This document shows positions 1 to 6,616 of a stretch of 9,265 nt of DNA, piece after piece (the stretch's first letter is position 1; each line of letters starts with the position of its first letter). Made by a program: the position numbers and the translations under genes. The DNA comes from Acidobacteriota bacterium (GTDB lineage Bacteria > Acidobacteriota > Terriglobia > Terriglobales > Acidobacteriaceae), in the NCBI GenBank assembly GCA_021810815.1, contig JAJZHR010000061.1, forward strand, positions 1 through 9,265, written 5' to 3'. The notes under the pieces were generated by a model that saw nothing but the letters and a program-made list of their open reading frames with translations, had not been told where the DNA came from and made no database searches.

Positions 1-1
1 C

Positions 2-1243
2 ATCGGCGAGTACAGCGCGAAGTATGAGAAGGCGTTCTTCGAGGACATGGAGTCGCTTGGGATCGAGCGGCCGGAGCATATTGCGCGCGCGACGGAGCAT
101 ATTCCGGAGATGGTGGAGCTGATCCAGGCGCTGGCGGCGAAGGACATTGCGTACCAGACGGAGGACGGGTCGTGGTACTTCCGCATCGCGCGGTTCCCGG
201 AGTACGGCAAGCTGTCGAAGAAGGATTTCGAGGGGATCGAAGACGGCGCGCGCGTGGATGTGGACGAGTATGAGAAGGACGCGGCGCGGGACTTTGCGCT
301 GTGGAAGGCTCCGAAGCCGGGAGAGCACCACTGGGACACGGCGCTGGGAGCGGGGCGGCCGGGATGGCACATCGAGTGCTCGGCGATGGCGATGCGCTAC
401 CTGGGAGCGGACATCGACCTGCATGCGGGCGGCGAAGACCTGATGTTTCCGCACCACGAGAATGAGATTGCGCAGTCGGAGTGCGCGACGGACAAGCCTT
501 TCGCGCGGCACTGGATGCATGTGCGGTTCCTGCTGGTCGAGGGGAAGAAGATGTCCAAGTCGGAGGGCAACTTCTATACGCTGCGCGACCTGCTGCTGAA
601 GGGGCACAAGGCTTCGGCGATACGGTTTCTGCTGGTTTCAGTCCCCTATCGGCACCAGCTCAACTTCACGTTCGATGGGCTGACGGAGAGCACGAACGCG
701 ATCGAGCGGCTGCGTACTTTCTATCAGCGGCTGAAGCATGGGAAGTGGGCGGAGTCGGCTGCGGACGGGGCAGGCAGCGATGCGGATCTGGCGGGGCAGA
801 TCAGGGCGGCGGGAGAGAAGTTCACCGCGGCGCTTGAGAACGATCTGAACACGGCGGAGGCGCGGGCGGCGGTGTTCGACATGGTGCGCGCGGTGAATTC
901 GGCGGCGGACGCGGGCGGCCTGTTGAAGAGCGAGGTGGACGCTGCTCTGGGCGTGCTTGCGCTGTTTGACGGTGTGTTCGCTGTGCTGGAGGACAAGGAC
1001 GCTGCGATCACGCGGTCGGCGCTGGAGTGGGCCGAGCGCGAAGGCCGCATGGGAGAGGCTGCGCCGGAGTTGCTGGCGAATCTGGCCCTGTCGGACGAGC
1101 AGATCGAGGCTCTGATCGAGGAGCGGAACATGGCGCGCAAGCAGCGGAATTTTGCGCGGGGCGACGCGATTCGCAAGGAACTGACGGAGAAGGGCGTGCT
1201 GATCGAGGATTCGAAAGAGGGCGTTCGCTGGAAGCGGAAGTAG
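2..1243 (+). CDS. cysS: Cysteinyl-tRNA synthetase, C-terminal part (5' end cut by window edge)
   Basis: Class I aminoacyl-tRNA synthetase that activates cysteine with ATP and loads it onto tRNA-Cys in the cytoplasm. The frame is open from base 2, so the gene begins outside the window; 413 residues are visible. The KMSKS ATP-binding loop is at 548-562. Three of the four zinc ligands that bind the substrate thiol are visible: the Cys of GWHIECSAM (codon 377-379), then a His 25 and a Glu 29 residues later in FPHHENE. This spacing, and the 57 residues from Cys to KMSKS, match the E. coli enzyme as I remember it. By that alignment about 80 N-terminal residues are missing, including the HIGH motif and the first zinc Cys. 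The C-terminus (EERNMARKQRNFARGDAIR, ending GVRWKRK) is the typical tRNA-binding tail. The stop is TAG. It converges on the transporter gene downstream. The assignment is essentially certain. Confidence 0.97.
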   Translation: MGEYSAKYEKAFFEDMESLGIERPEHIARATEHIPEMVELIQALAAKDIAYQTEDGSWYFRIARFPEYGKLSKKDFEGIEDGARVDVDEYEKDAARDFALWKAPKPGEHHWDTALGAGRPGWHIECSAMAMRYLGADIDLHAGGEDLMFPHHENEIAQSECATDKPFARHWMHVRFLLVEGKKMSKSEGNFYTLRDLLLKGHKASAIRFLLVSVPYRHQLNFTFDGLTESTNAIERLRTFYQRLKHGKWAESAADGAGSDADLAGQIRAAGEKFTAALENDLNTAEARAAVFDMVRAVNSAADAGGLLKSEVDAALGVLALFDGVFAVLEDKDAAITRSALEWAEREGRMGEAAPELLANLALSDEQIEALIEERNMARKQRNFARGDAIRKELTEKGVLIEDSKEGVRWKRK

Positions 1244-1249
1244 AGGTTT

Positions 1250-1295
1250 GGGCACCGTGAATTCGTGTGCCCCACATCTCGCTTTTGAGCTGTGG
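1250..1295. repeat. Two adjacent hairpins in the convergent gap after cysS (possible bidirectional terminator)
   Basis: GGGCAC (1250-1255) can pair with GTGCCC (1267-1272). Immediately after it, CCACATCTC (1272-1280) pairs with GAGCTGTGG (1287-1295) with one mismatch across a GCTTTT loop. They lie between two convergent stops (1243 and 1331), where a terminator serving both strands is expected. Neither stem is followed by a proper T-tract, so intrinsic termination is not assured. The second hairpin resembles the one at 6141-6166 and may be a copy of a dispersed repeat. Confidence 0.45.
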
Positions 1296-1330
1296 ATTCG
1301 CTGCGAGTCCCGCCCCCAGGATGCGAGCGG

Positions 1331-2329
1331 CTAACTCTCGACCGCAAGCTCCTCATCGCGCCCTGTCGCAACGGTCTTCGTCTTCGAGGCCGTGACGAGG
1401 GCTACGGCGAGCAGGACGATTCCCATCCCCGCGTACTCCATCGGCACCAGCCGCTCGCCGACGAAGACGGCCCCCAGCAGCACCGCGACCACAGGGTTCA
1501 CATACGCGTAGGTGGCAGCCTTCGCCACCGGAACATGGTGGAGCAGGTAGATGTAGGCGCTGAATGCCACCAGCGAGCCGAAGATCGCCATGTACACAAT
1601 CGCGATCACGGCGGGCCGCGTCCATTGGGCTGTTTCCCATGCGCCCGCCCCGGTGGCAATGCTCAGGTCCACAACTCCAGCCACCAGCATCTGCCAGGCC
1701 GACGCCACAAACGGGTCCACCTTCAAAGCGAACCTCCGCGAAGCCACTGATCCCACCGCCCAGCTTATCCCGGCGATCATCAGGATCGCGAAGCCCAGCA
1801 CCTTGCCCGAGCTGGGGATCAAGTACGGGGCTCCGACCTGCGGCGGGCTGTGCGGCGACATCGTCCGCAAGGAGGGCGACAGCAGCACCAGCAGCCCAGC
1901 GAAGCCCAGCAGAATCCCCAGCCACCCAAGCCGGTTCAGCCGCTCTCCACCGGGCAGGAAAATCTCGATCAGAGCGACGAACAGAGGCACCACGGCCATC
2001 ACCAGCGCCGCCATGCCGGAGTCCACCGTCCGCTCGCCCCACACGAGCAGCACATTGTTCCCGGTCAGCAGGAGAACGCCCACCAGCGACAGCCGCAGGA
2101 ACTCTGCCCAGCTAACCCGCAGCCGCACCCCGCGCCACCAGCAGATCAGGAACATGGTGGGCGCGGCCAGCAGGAAGCGCAGCCCACTCACCATTGGCGG
2201 CGAAAAATACAGCCCCGCATAGTGCATCCCAAGGTAGGTGGATCCCCAGAACACGTACACGCAGAAAAACGCTATCCCAAGGGCCAGCCGGCCGGGGTGC
2301 TTGTCTGCATTCTCGTTTGGGGATGTCAT
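1331..2329 (-). CDS. EamA/DMT-superfamily transporter, YedA-like
   Basis: Inner-membrane permease of the drug/metabolite transporter superfamily, probably exporting amino acids or other small metabolites; the substrate cannot be read from sequence. The 332-residue product is nearly all hydrophobic and shows about ten membrane helices in two EamA repeats (about residues 16-151 and 173-314). Family signatures are FWGSTYLGMHYA near the N-terminus, ISWAVGSVASRR opening the second half, and AATYAYVNPVVAVLLGAVF near the end. These resemble E. coli YedA as I recall it. The short tail is charged. I chose the ATG at 2329 because the conserved part follows it directly, but it has no clear Shine-Dalgarno. 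An in-frame ATG at 2368 follows a G-rich run and would add 13 residues. A 17-bp duplication covers this region. The gene lies 192 bases beyond the protease stop on the same strand, and co-transcription is uncertain. Confidence 0.9.
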   Translation of the reverse strand: MTSPNENADKHPGRLALGIAFFCVYVFWGSTYLGMHYAGLYFSPPMVSGLRFLLAAPTMFLICWWRGVRLRVSWAEFLRLSLVGVLLLTGNNVLLVWGERTVDSGMAALVMAVVPLFVALIEIFLPGGERLNRLGWLGILLGFAGLLVLLSPSLRTMSPHSPPQVGAPYLIPSSGKVLGFAILMIAGISWAVGSVASRRFALKVDPFVASAWQMLVAGVVDLSIATGAGAWETAQWTRPAVIAIVYMAIFGSLVAFSAYIYLLHHVPVAKAATYAYVNPVVAVLLGAVFVGERLVPMEYAGMGIVLLAVALVTASKTKTVATGRDEELAVES

Positions 2330-2347
2330 ACGTTTGGGGATGTCATA
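2314..2347. repeat. Perfect 17-bp tandem duplication over the transporter start codon
   Basis: CGTTTGGGGATGTCATA occurs at 2314-2330 and again, directly abutting, at 2331-2347. Each copy, read on the minus strand, contains the same ATG and first codons (ATG ACA TCC CCA AAC). As 17 is not a multiple of three, the two ATGs are in different frames. Only the downstream copy (ATG at 2329) opens the transporter frame. Confidence 0.95.
2326..2346 (-). promoter_or_regulatory. Six-codon upstream mini-ORF overlapping the transporter start (ATGA)
   Basis: On the minus strand, the upstream copy of the duplication reads ATG ACA TCC CCA AAC GTA TGA (MTSPNV, stop). Its TGA overlaps the transporter ATG in the tetranucleotide ATGA (2329-2326), an arrangement that often couples translation of two frames. 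A GGAA lies about 9 bases before the mini-ORF ATG, whereas the transporter ATG has no Shine-Dalgarno of its own. Whether ribosomes use it is unknown. Confidence 0.35.
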
Positions 2348-2402
2348 AGGAAAAGTTCCGCGTTTCATCTTAGCCCCCCCGCCGAAGGGGCACGGTTGAA
2401 CA

Positions 2403-2486
2403 GGCTGGGGAAAAGCACCCCACCCAGCGCCAGATGCGGTGCGAGGATGGGGCACTCGGACAATGGGCACCCGACAATGGGTGCCC
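2403..2486. other. Protease-transporter gap: hairpins, one a possible protease terminator
   Basis: The gap holds a perfect 8-bp inverted repeat, GGGCACCC (2465-2472) and GGGTGCCC (2479-2486), with a six-base loop. It starts 35 bases beyond the protease stop, as a minus-strand terminator might, but no T-tract follows. GACAATGGG occurs twice, 14 bases apart (2459 and 2473). ATGGGGCACTCG at 2447-2458 is identical to 6162-6173. TGGGG/CCCCA (2406-2410 and 2418-2422) could form another small hairpin in the transporter leader. I see no convincing promoter for the transporter here. Confidence 0.4.
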
Positions 2487-2521
2487 GGCAGGAAGCAGAA
2501 ACAGGCTGATCGAGTGCAGCC

Positions 2522-5500
2522 TTACTGCACGGTGACTGCGACGTTGGCCGTGTGGGTTACGGGCACGCCTCCGACGGTCGCAATGCCGGTGACGACCACG
2601 GTGTAGCTGCCCGACGGTGTTCCGGTATTGGAGTAGTTGACGGCGAGGGAGCTAGCCTGCGATGTTGCTGCGGTGTAGCCGGAGTTTCCAGCGTAGGCGG
2701 CGGTGATGGAATAGGTTCCCTTGACCGTGAAGGCATTGGTGAGCGTTGCGACACCGGAGGAGTTGATGGTGGCGGCCGCTCCGAGATTGGCTCCATTGGA
2801 CAAAAACTGGACGGTGCCTGTCGGGGTTCCCGATGAGCCGCTGACGGTGGCTGTCAGGGTTACGTTCTGGGCTGTGGTGGCTGGATTGGGAGAGGCTGCC
2901 ACCGTGACGACAGGTGTGGCCAGTTGTGGAGTGGTGGGGGTGCTGCTGCCTCCTCCGCCGGGGCTGCAGCCGATCAGGATGCCGCTGGCAGCGGCAAAGA
3001 TCAGGATGGAGAAGAGCGCGGGGCGGCCGCGCCTGGGAAGCAGTATGAGGAATGCGAAAGCGACAAAGGCAGCTCCTCCAGTTGCGCCGAAGAGCATTGG
3101 CCTGGTGTTGGCTGCCGAGCCGACGGGCATTTGGAGATGCGGAGCGGTTGTGGCGAGGGTGAGCGTAGCGGCTCCAGAAGCGGTGACAGACGATGGGGTG
3201 ATGGAGCAGGTGGTCTCGGCCAAGGCGGAAGGGACGGTGCAGGATAAAGCGACTGGTCCGACGTAGCCGTTGATGCCTGTGACGGTGATGGTGGAGGTGT
3301 TGCCCGTGGAGCTTCCGGAAGCGAGCGAGATCGGGGTTGCGGAGAGGGAGAAATCCTGCGCGAACGCGGCCACGGTCAGCGTTGCGGCGGAGGAGGTGGA
3401 GGAGTTGAAGTTGGCGTCCCCGGTGTAGACGGCTGTGATCGCGTAGGCTCCGGGGGCGAAGGCCTGATTCGAGAGGGTGGCGACTCCACTGAAGAGAGCG
3501 ACGGGCGCGCCGAGGTTGGCTCCGTTGGACTGGAACTGGATGTTGCCGGAGGGGGGCGTCGCTCCGGTCGGCACGGTGAGGGTCGCAGTGAGGTTCACGG
3601 TCTGCGCAGTAGTGATGGATGCTGCGCTGAGGGTTGCCACAGGGGAGAGCGTTGCCTTGGCAACGGTGACGCTCTGTCCGGTGGAGACCGCCGGGGCGTA
3701 GTTCAGGTCGCCTGAGTACTTGGCCGTGACAGTGGCTGCGCCAGCCGAGAGGTAGAGGGACTCGGTTGCATCGCCTGCGGCGAGGGTCTGGCTTGCGCCG
3801 AGGTTCGCTGTGCCGGAGAGGAGTTGGACGGTTCCGGTGGAGGTGCCGGCGTTGCCCGTCACCGCGACCGCGAAGTCAACAGGCGTGATGGTGGTGAAGT
3901 TCGACCCGGTGACGCTCAGAGCGACCGTGGGGGTGGCGGCGCTAACGGCGGCGGAGGCCCAGTTGGAGAGGAGTTGGACAACGTCCACGGAACCGAGGCC
4001 AGTCGCCTCGTCATATCCGGGCTTGACTTCATATCCAGCAAGGCCGCCGGTGAGCGTGGTCGGCGCGGCATTGCTGTTGTTGCACATGCTGGGCGTCGCT
4101 ACCGAGCAGGAAGACACGCCACTGGTGGAGACAGTGACATCATGGAAGATGGTGGCTGAGGCAGCGCCGCTGGCAAGGCCATAGAGCCTGGGGTTGAGAT
4201 TGCCCTGGGCGGAGCCGATCTTCTGGTTCAGCAGGGCGGCGACACCAGCCCAGTCCGGGGCAGCAGCCGAGGTGCCGGAGGATATCAGGAACGAGTTGAC
4301 GCAATCGACGCCAGCAACCGCCTCGCAACTGTAGTATCCATCATGTGCCGAGGCGGAGAAGGAGACATCCGGAGTGTAGCGACCCTGCGTCCCCGGAACC
4401 CCGTTGCCCGACTGGTAGGAGGGTGTGGGGATATACACGCTAAATCCGCCGCCGGAGGCAGCCATCTGCATTACAGTCTGGTTGCTGGCGTTCACGGTTT
4501 CGGGCTCGTTCCAAGCACCCTCCGGGATGTAGCCGAGCGCACTCGCGTTCCCTGCGCCGTTGCTGCTCGACCAGTACAGGGACGCATTGGCGGTGTCGTT
4601 GAACTCCGTGCCTCCAGTGCAGGTGACATAGCCGGAGGCGCACAGCACGTTGGCGGTCAACTGCGGGGTTGCGGGGGGCGTCGCGCTCGCCGAATAGCAT
4701 CCATCCGCGCCTGAGTCTCCGGAGGAGACGAAGATGGAGATGCCCTCGGCCGCGCCCTGCTGGGCGAGAGTGTTCAACTGCTGGGCATAGTTCAGCGAAC
4801 TGACAGCCTCGCAGGAGCCGTAGCTGATGGAAAGCACATTCGCGCCGAGGGAGGCGTGCTGGTCGATGGCATACTGGCTAGCAATGTCCACACCGTCCAT
4901 CGTCGCAGTGGAGGCGCTGACGACCAGAACGGTTTGCGCTCCGGGGGCGATGGAGCCTGCGCGCGTCACGTCCAGCGTCTGTTCATCCTGATCGCCTGTG
5001 TCCGTGCCTCCCGGACCCGCCGCAGGGCCGGGGTCGATGCCACCTGTGGGGATGATCACGGTGGGCTGGGGAAAGGTGACTCCGGTGAAGGTCTGGAAGT
5101 CGGTGATGTCCTGGGTGTATACCCTCGACTTGCCGGCAATCGCAATGAGCTGCCCAGTGCCGTTGGTGCTGGTGGAGGTGTTGCTGACGTTGTATATCTT
5201 TGCGAAGTCCCTGGGGGTGACGATATAGGAGCAGCCATTGGCGCCGCCACAGTTGAAAGAAAACTGCGGCTTTCCACCGCTCATGGGAACGACTGTCTGC
5301 ATATGCTGGGGTGCCAGCTCATGCGTGGAAAGGCCCATGAAGCCGGAGATGGCAGGGCGCAAGGCGACGGGCACCAGCGGCTCCGTGGAGATGGAAATGC
5401 GGGCTTTGCCGCTGGGCATGGTTCCGTAGGAGTGGAAGCTGGTTCCGAGGGCCGCGCCGACCTGGGCGGCGGTTCCGCTGAAGGTGATCCACAGTTTGGA

Positions 5501-5917
5501 GCGCGAGACGCCCTGGACGGCAAGGCCCTGGCTGGCGAGCCACGCGGAGATGGCGTCAATGTCGTGCTGGCTTGCGCCGAAGCGCTCGCCAATCTCGTCG
5601 GCGGTGAGCCAGTGGTGGTACAGCGGAGAGGCGGTATCCTGCTGGTCATGCGTCCACTGGTCAAAGGCTTGCTGGCGCTCTGGTGAGCGGCGGAGCACGA
5701 CGCCGAGGTTGTCCAGGTGCAAGTCCGGGGCCACGGGGCCAGTGTCCTCCTCTGGCCGCGCCCATGCCGGAAGGTGGCCGCTCACCTCGGCCCGCATGGT
5801 TGCGTCCACCGAGTCCACGACAAGGTTGGGGGCCTGGGCACGAGCGTTCGAGGCGGTCGAGAATGCAAGGACAAGGAGGCACGCAGGAAGCGCGCGGAGA
5901 AATAGCGATCGAAACAT
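2522..5917 (-). CDS. Secreted S53 (sedolisin/kumamolisin-type) serine-carboxyl peptidase with Ig-like repeats and a C-terminal membrane hairpin
   Basis: Extracytoplasmic endopeptidase of the sedolisin family, usually active in acid and made as a self-cleaving proenzyme. The 1131 residues comprise: signal peptide 1-28 (cut after ARAQA); pro-kumamolisin activation domain about 45-195; S53 catalytic domain about 225-655. The Glu-Asp-Ser set is visible as E312 and D316 (DEQTLD), S550 (SSGTSAAAP) and oxyanion D401 (SSGDSGADG). The calcium site appears as FHDVT (D593) and GYDEATGLGSVD (634-645). Ig-like repeats span about 662-755, 756-851, 853-925 and 1001-1094. Between the last two, hydrophobic segments 941-960 and 967-983 flank PRRGRP, and the second ends in ILIGC (C984) before a Gly/Ser-rich linker. 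The ATG at 5917 was preferred over in-frame ATG 6037 because a signal peptide follows it and GGAGA lies 5 bases upstream. All key residues are present. The substrate is unknown; nutrient scavenging is a guess. Confidence 0.93.
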   Translation of the reverse strand: MFRSLFLRALPACLLVLAFSTASNARAQAPNLVVDSVDATMRAEVSGHLPAWARPEEDTGPVAPDLHLDNLGVVLRRSPERQQAFDQWTHDQQDTASPLYHHWLTADEIGERFGASQHDIDAISAWLASQGLAVQGVSRSKLWITFSGTAAQVGAALGTSFHSYGTMPSGKARISISTEPLVPVALRPAISGFMGLSTHELAPQHMQTVVPMSGGKPQFSFNCGGANGCSYIVTPRDFAKIYNVSNTSTSTNGTGQLIAIAGKSRVYTQDITDFQTFTGVTFPQPTVIIPTGGIDPGPAAGPGGTDTGDQDEQTLDVTRAGSIAPGAQTVLVVSASTATMDGVDIASQYAIDQHASLGANVLSISYGSCEAVSSLNYAQQLNTLAQQGAAEGISIFVSSGDSGADGCYSASATPPATPQLTANVLCASGYVTCTGGTEFNDTANASLYWSSSNGAGNASALGYIPEGAWNEPETVNASNQTVMQMAASGGGFSVYIPTPSYQSGNGVPGTQGRYTPDVSFSASAHDGYYSCEAVAGVDCVNSFLISSGTSAAAPDWAGVAALLNQKIGSAQGNLNPRLYGLASGAASATIFHDVTVSTSGVSSCSVATPSMCNNSNAAPTTLTGGLAGYEVKPGYDEATGLGSVDVVQLLSNWASAAVSAATPTVALSVTGSNFTTITPVDFAVAVTGNAGTSTGTVQLLSGTANLGASQTLAAGDATESLYLSAGAATVTAKYSGDLNYAPAVSTGQSVTVAKATLSPVATLSAASITTAQTVNLTATLTVPTGATPPSGNIQFQSNGANLGAPVALFSGVATLSNQAFAPGAYAITAVYTGDANFNSSTSSAATLTVAAFAQDFSLSATPISLASGSSTGNTSTITVTGINGYVGPVALSCTVPSALAETTCSITPSSVTASGAATLTLATTAPHLQMPVGSAANTRPMLFGATGGAAFVAFAFLILLPRRGRPALFSILIFAAASGILIGCSPGGGGSSTPTTPQLATPVVTVAASPNPATTAQNVTLTATVSGSSGTPTGTVQFLSNGANLGAAATINSSGVATLTNAFTVKGTYSITAAYAGNSGYTAATSQASSLAVNYSNTGTPSGSYTVVVTGIATVGGVPVTHTANVAVTVQ
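2781..3817. repeat. Nucleotide-level repeats inside the protease Ig-like region
   Basis: The segment encoding the SNGANLGA strand of the Ig-like domains recurs in recognisable DNA form at 2781-2800, 3510-3529 and, more diverged, 3798-3817. The first two share 18 of 20 bases (CCGAGRTTGGCTCCRTTGGA). This shows that the domains arose by intragenic duplication. The copies are a plausible substrate for recombination that changes repeat number. Confidence 0.7.
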
Positions 5918-5922
5918 GGCGA

Positions 5923-5953
5923 TCTCCGAACCAAGGCAGGAGCACCGCCTGCC
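5923..5953 (-). promoter_or_regulatory. Protease ribosome-binding site with a hairpin just upstream
   Basis: GGAGA (minus strand, 5927-5923) lies 5 bases before the ATG at 5917 and decides the start. Directly upstream, GGCAGG and CCTGCC (5935-5940 and 5948-5953) form a perfect 6-bp stem with a 7-base loop in the leader. It leaves the Shine-Dalgarno free, so it may affect mRNA stability more than initiation. Confidence 0.55.
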
Positions 5954-5990
5954 CAAGCTAGTGGACACATATTCTTTATGGAGCACTGCC

Positions 5991-6020
5991 GTTTTATCAC
6001 GCAGCGCCAAGTTGAGACAA
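5991..6020 (-). promoter_or_regulatory. Possible sigma70-like promoter for the S53 protease
   Basis: On the minus strand TTGTCT (6020-6015) and TAAAAC (5996-5991) are separated by 18 bases and each match four of six consensus positions. Transcription would start near 5984, giving a leader of roughly 65 bases containing the hairpin and Shine-Dalgarno described at 5923-5953. Many partial matches occur by chance in such a gap, so this is tentative. Confidence 0.3.
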
Positions 6021-6140
6021 GGAATTCCTGAGGCCAAAGTGGTTTATTTTGGCGAAGATATTATGTCCCCTCCTGCTGAATGGCATGGCTTCAGCAGCAA
6101 AGGTTCAGCAGCGTCTGTGCCCAGCTGGGTACGAAAGGCT

Positions 6141-6173
6141 CCCATGTCTCAGAATCAAGAAATGGGGCACTCG
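6141..6173. repeat. Imperfect hairpin with TGGGGCAC tail (dispersed intergenic repeat)
   Basis: CCCATGTCT (6141-6149) pairs with AGAAATGGG (6158-6166) with one mismatch, and is followed by GCACTCG. Read on the minus strand it has the form GTGCCCCATTTCT, loop, AGACATGGG. This is the same plan as GTGCCCCACATCTC, loop, GAGCTGTGG at 1267-1295 on the plus strand. Its 12-base end ATGGGGCACTCG recurs exactly at 2447-2458. Confidence 0.6.
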
Positions 6174-6220
6174 AATTTGTGGTGGGCGTGATTTGTGTTT
6201 GGCAAAAGGGGGAGCCTGGA

Positions 6221-6251
6221 TTGGCCCTTTGGGTTGGTTTCCGGCTATACT
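6221..6251 (+). promoter_or_regulatory. Possible promoter for the aminotransferase leader
   Basis: TATACT (6246-6251) is a five-of-six match to the -10 consensus. The best -35 candidate, TTGGCC (6221-6226), is 19 bases upstream, longer than the preferred 17. A start near 6258 would give a leader of about 420 bases containing all the repeats that follow. Confidence 0.35.
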
Positions 6252-6388
6252 TGCGGCCAAAGGCCCCCTGCGATGCGCACGCACTCCATTCCGGCCTGCC
6301 TTCATTCCCGCGGCTGGTGCGGCTCCCGCAGCCACCAGATGCCGCGCAAGCACCTGCGCGTGCTGCCCAGCCTGACACGACCTAGCCT

Positions 6389-6508
6389 CTACAGCGGCGA
6401 CTAGTCCACCCCGGCACCGCTGTAGCAAGCGCCATCAGGCCGCCTTTGGCCGCCCGTCCTGCTCGCAGCAGAGACGCGGCGAACGGCAGATGATCCGCCG
6501 CCAAAGGC
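6389..6508 (+). other. Inverted repeats in the aminotransferase leader
   Basis: CTACAGCGG (6389-6397) and CCGCTGTAG (6417-6425) form a perfect 9-bp stem with a 19-base loop. GCCTTTGGC (6442-6450) and GCCAAAGGC (6500-6508) form a second perfect 9-bp pair. This second pair encloses a third, GCGGCG/CGCCGC (6476-6481 and 6496-6501). Neither 9-bp stem is followed by a T-run, so they do not look like intrinsic terminators. They could be folded mRNA leader or remnants of a mobile repeat. Confidence 0.5.
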
Positions 6509-6513
6509 ACTGG

Positions 6514-6570
6514 CACAGGCTCCTATGAACCACAGGCTCCAACGAATACAGGCTCCAGCTATACAGGCTT
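6514..6570. repeat. Four phased ACAGGCT repeats
   Basis: ACAGGCT begins at 6515, 6532, 6548 and 6563, giving periods of 17, 16 and 15 bases. The first three extend to ACAGGCTCC. Between the cores the sequence drifts but stays A-rich (TATGAAC, AACGAAT, AGCTAT). Slipped-strand duplication followed by decay would explain it, as would an array of binding sites. Confidence 0.75.
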
Positions 6571-6594
6571 GAAGCCAGGATTCCAGGGGGCCAA

Positions 6595-6616
6595 GGTTCT
6601 ACGCAGGTTCTACGCA
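6595..6616. repeat. Perfect 11-bp tandem duplication (GGTTCTACGCA twice)
   Basis: GGTTCTACGCA occurs at 6595-6605 and 6606-6616 without a gap, 60 bases before the chosen aminotransferase start. It sits downstream of the phased ACAGGCT repeats, so the same leader has undergone at least two separate small duplications. Confidence 0.9.

Noticed and set aside
2330..2470. Long N-terminal extension of the transporter from GTG 2470
   Set aside because: The extra sequence is Pro/Gly-rich, derives from intergenic hairpin DNA and does not look like a DMT N-terminus.
2522..5917. Protease as a sequencing-error fusion of two genes
   Set aside because: The frame is continuous with uniform codon character, and Ig repeats on both sides of the hairpin are related. 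The only internal start candidate (ATG at 3097) has a weak ribosome site. Treated as one protein.
5918..6037. Forty-residue N-terminal extension of the protease from ATG 6037
   Set aside because: It would bury a good signal peptide inside the protein. The ATG at 5917 has GGAGA at proper spacing and the signal peptide directly after it.
5484..6191. 235-codon plus-strand open frame over the protease N-terminus and intergenic DNA
   Set aside because: Most of it is antisense to the signal peptide and prodomain. The rest is the dispersed hairpin and promoter region, and it has no domain features.
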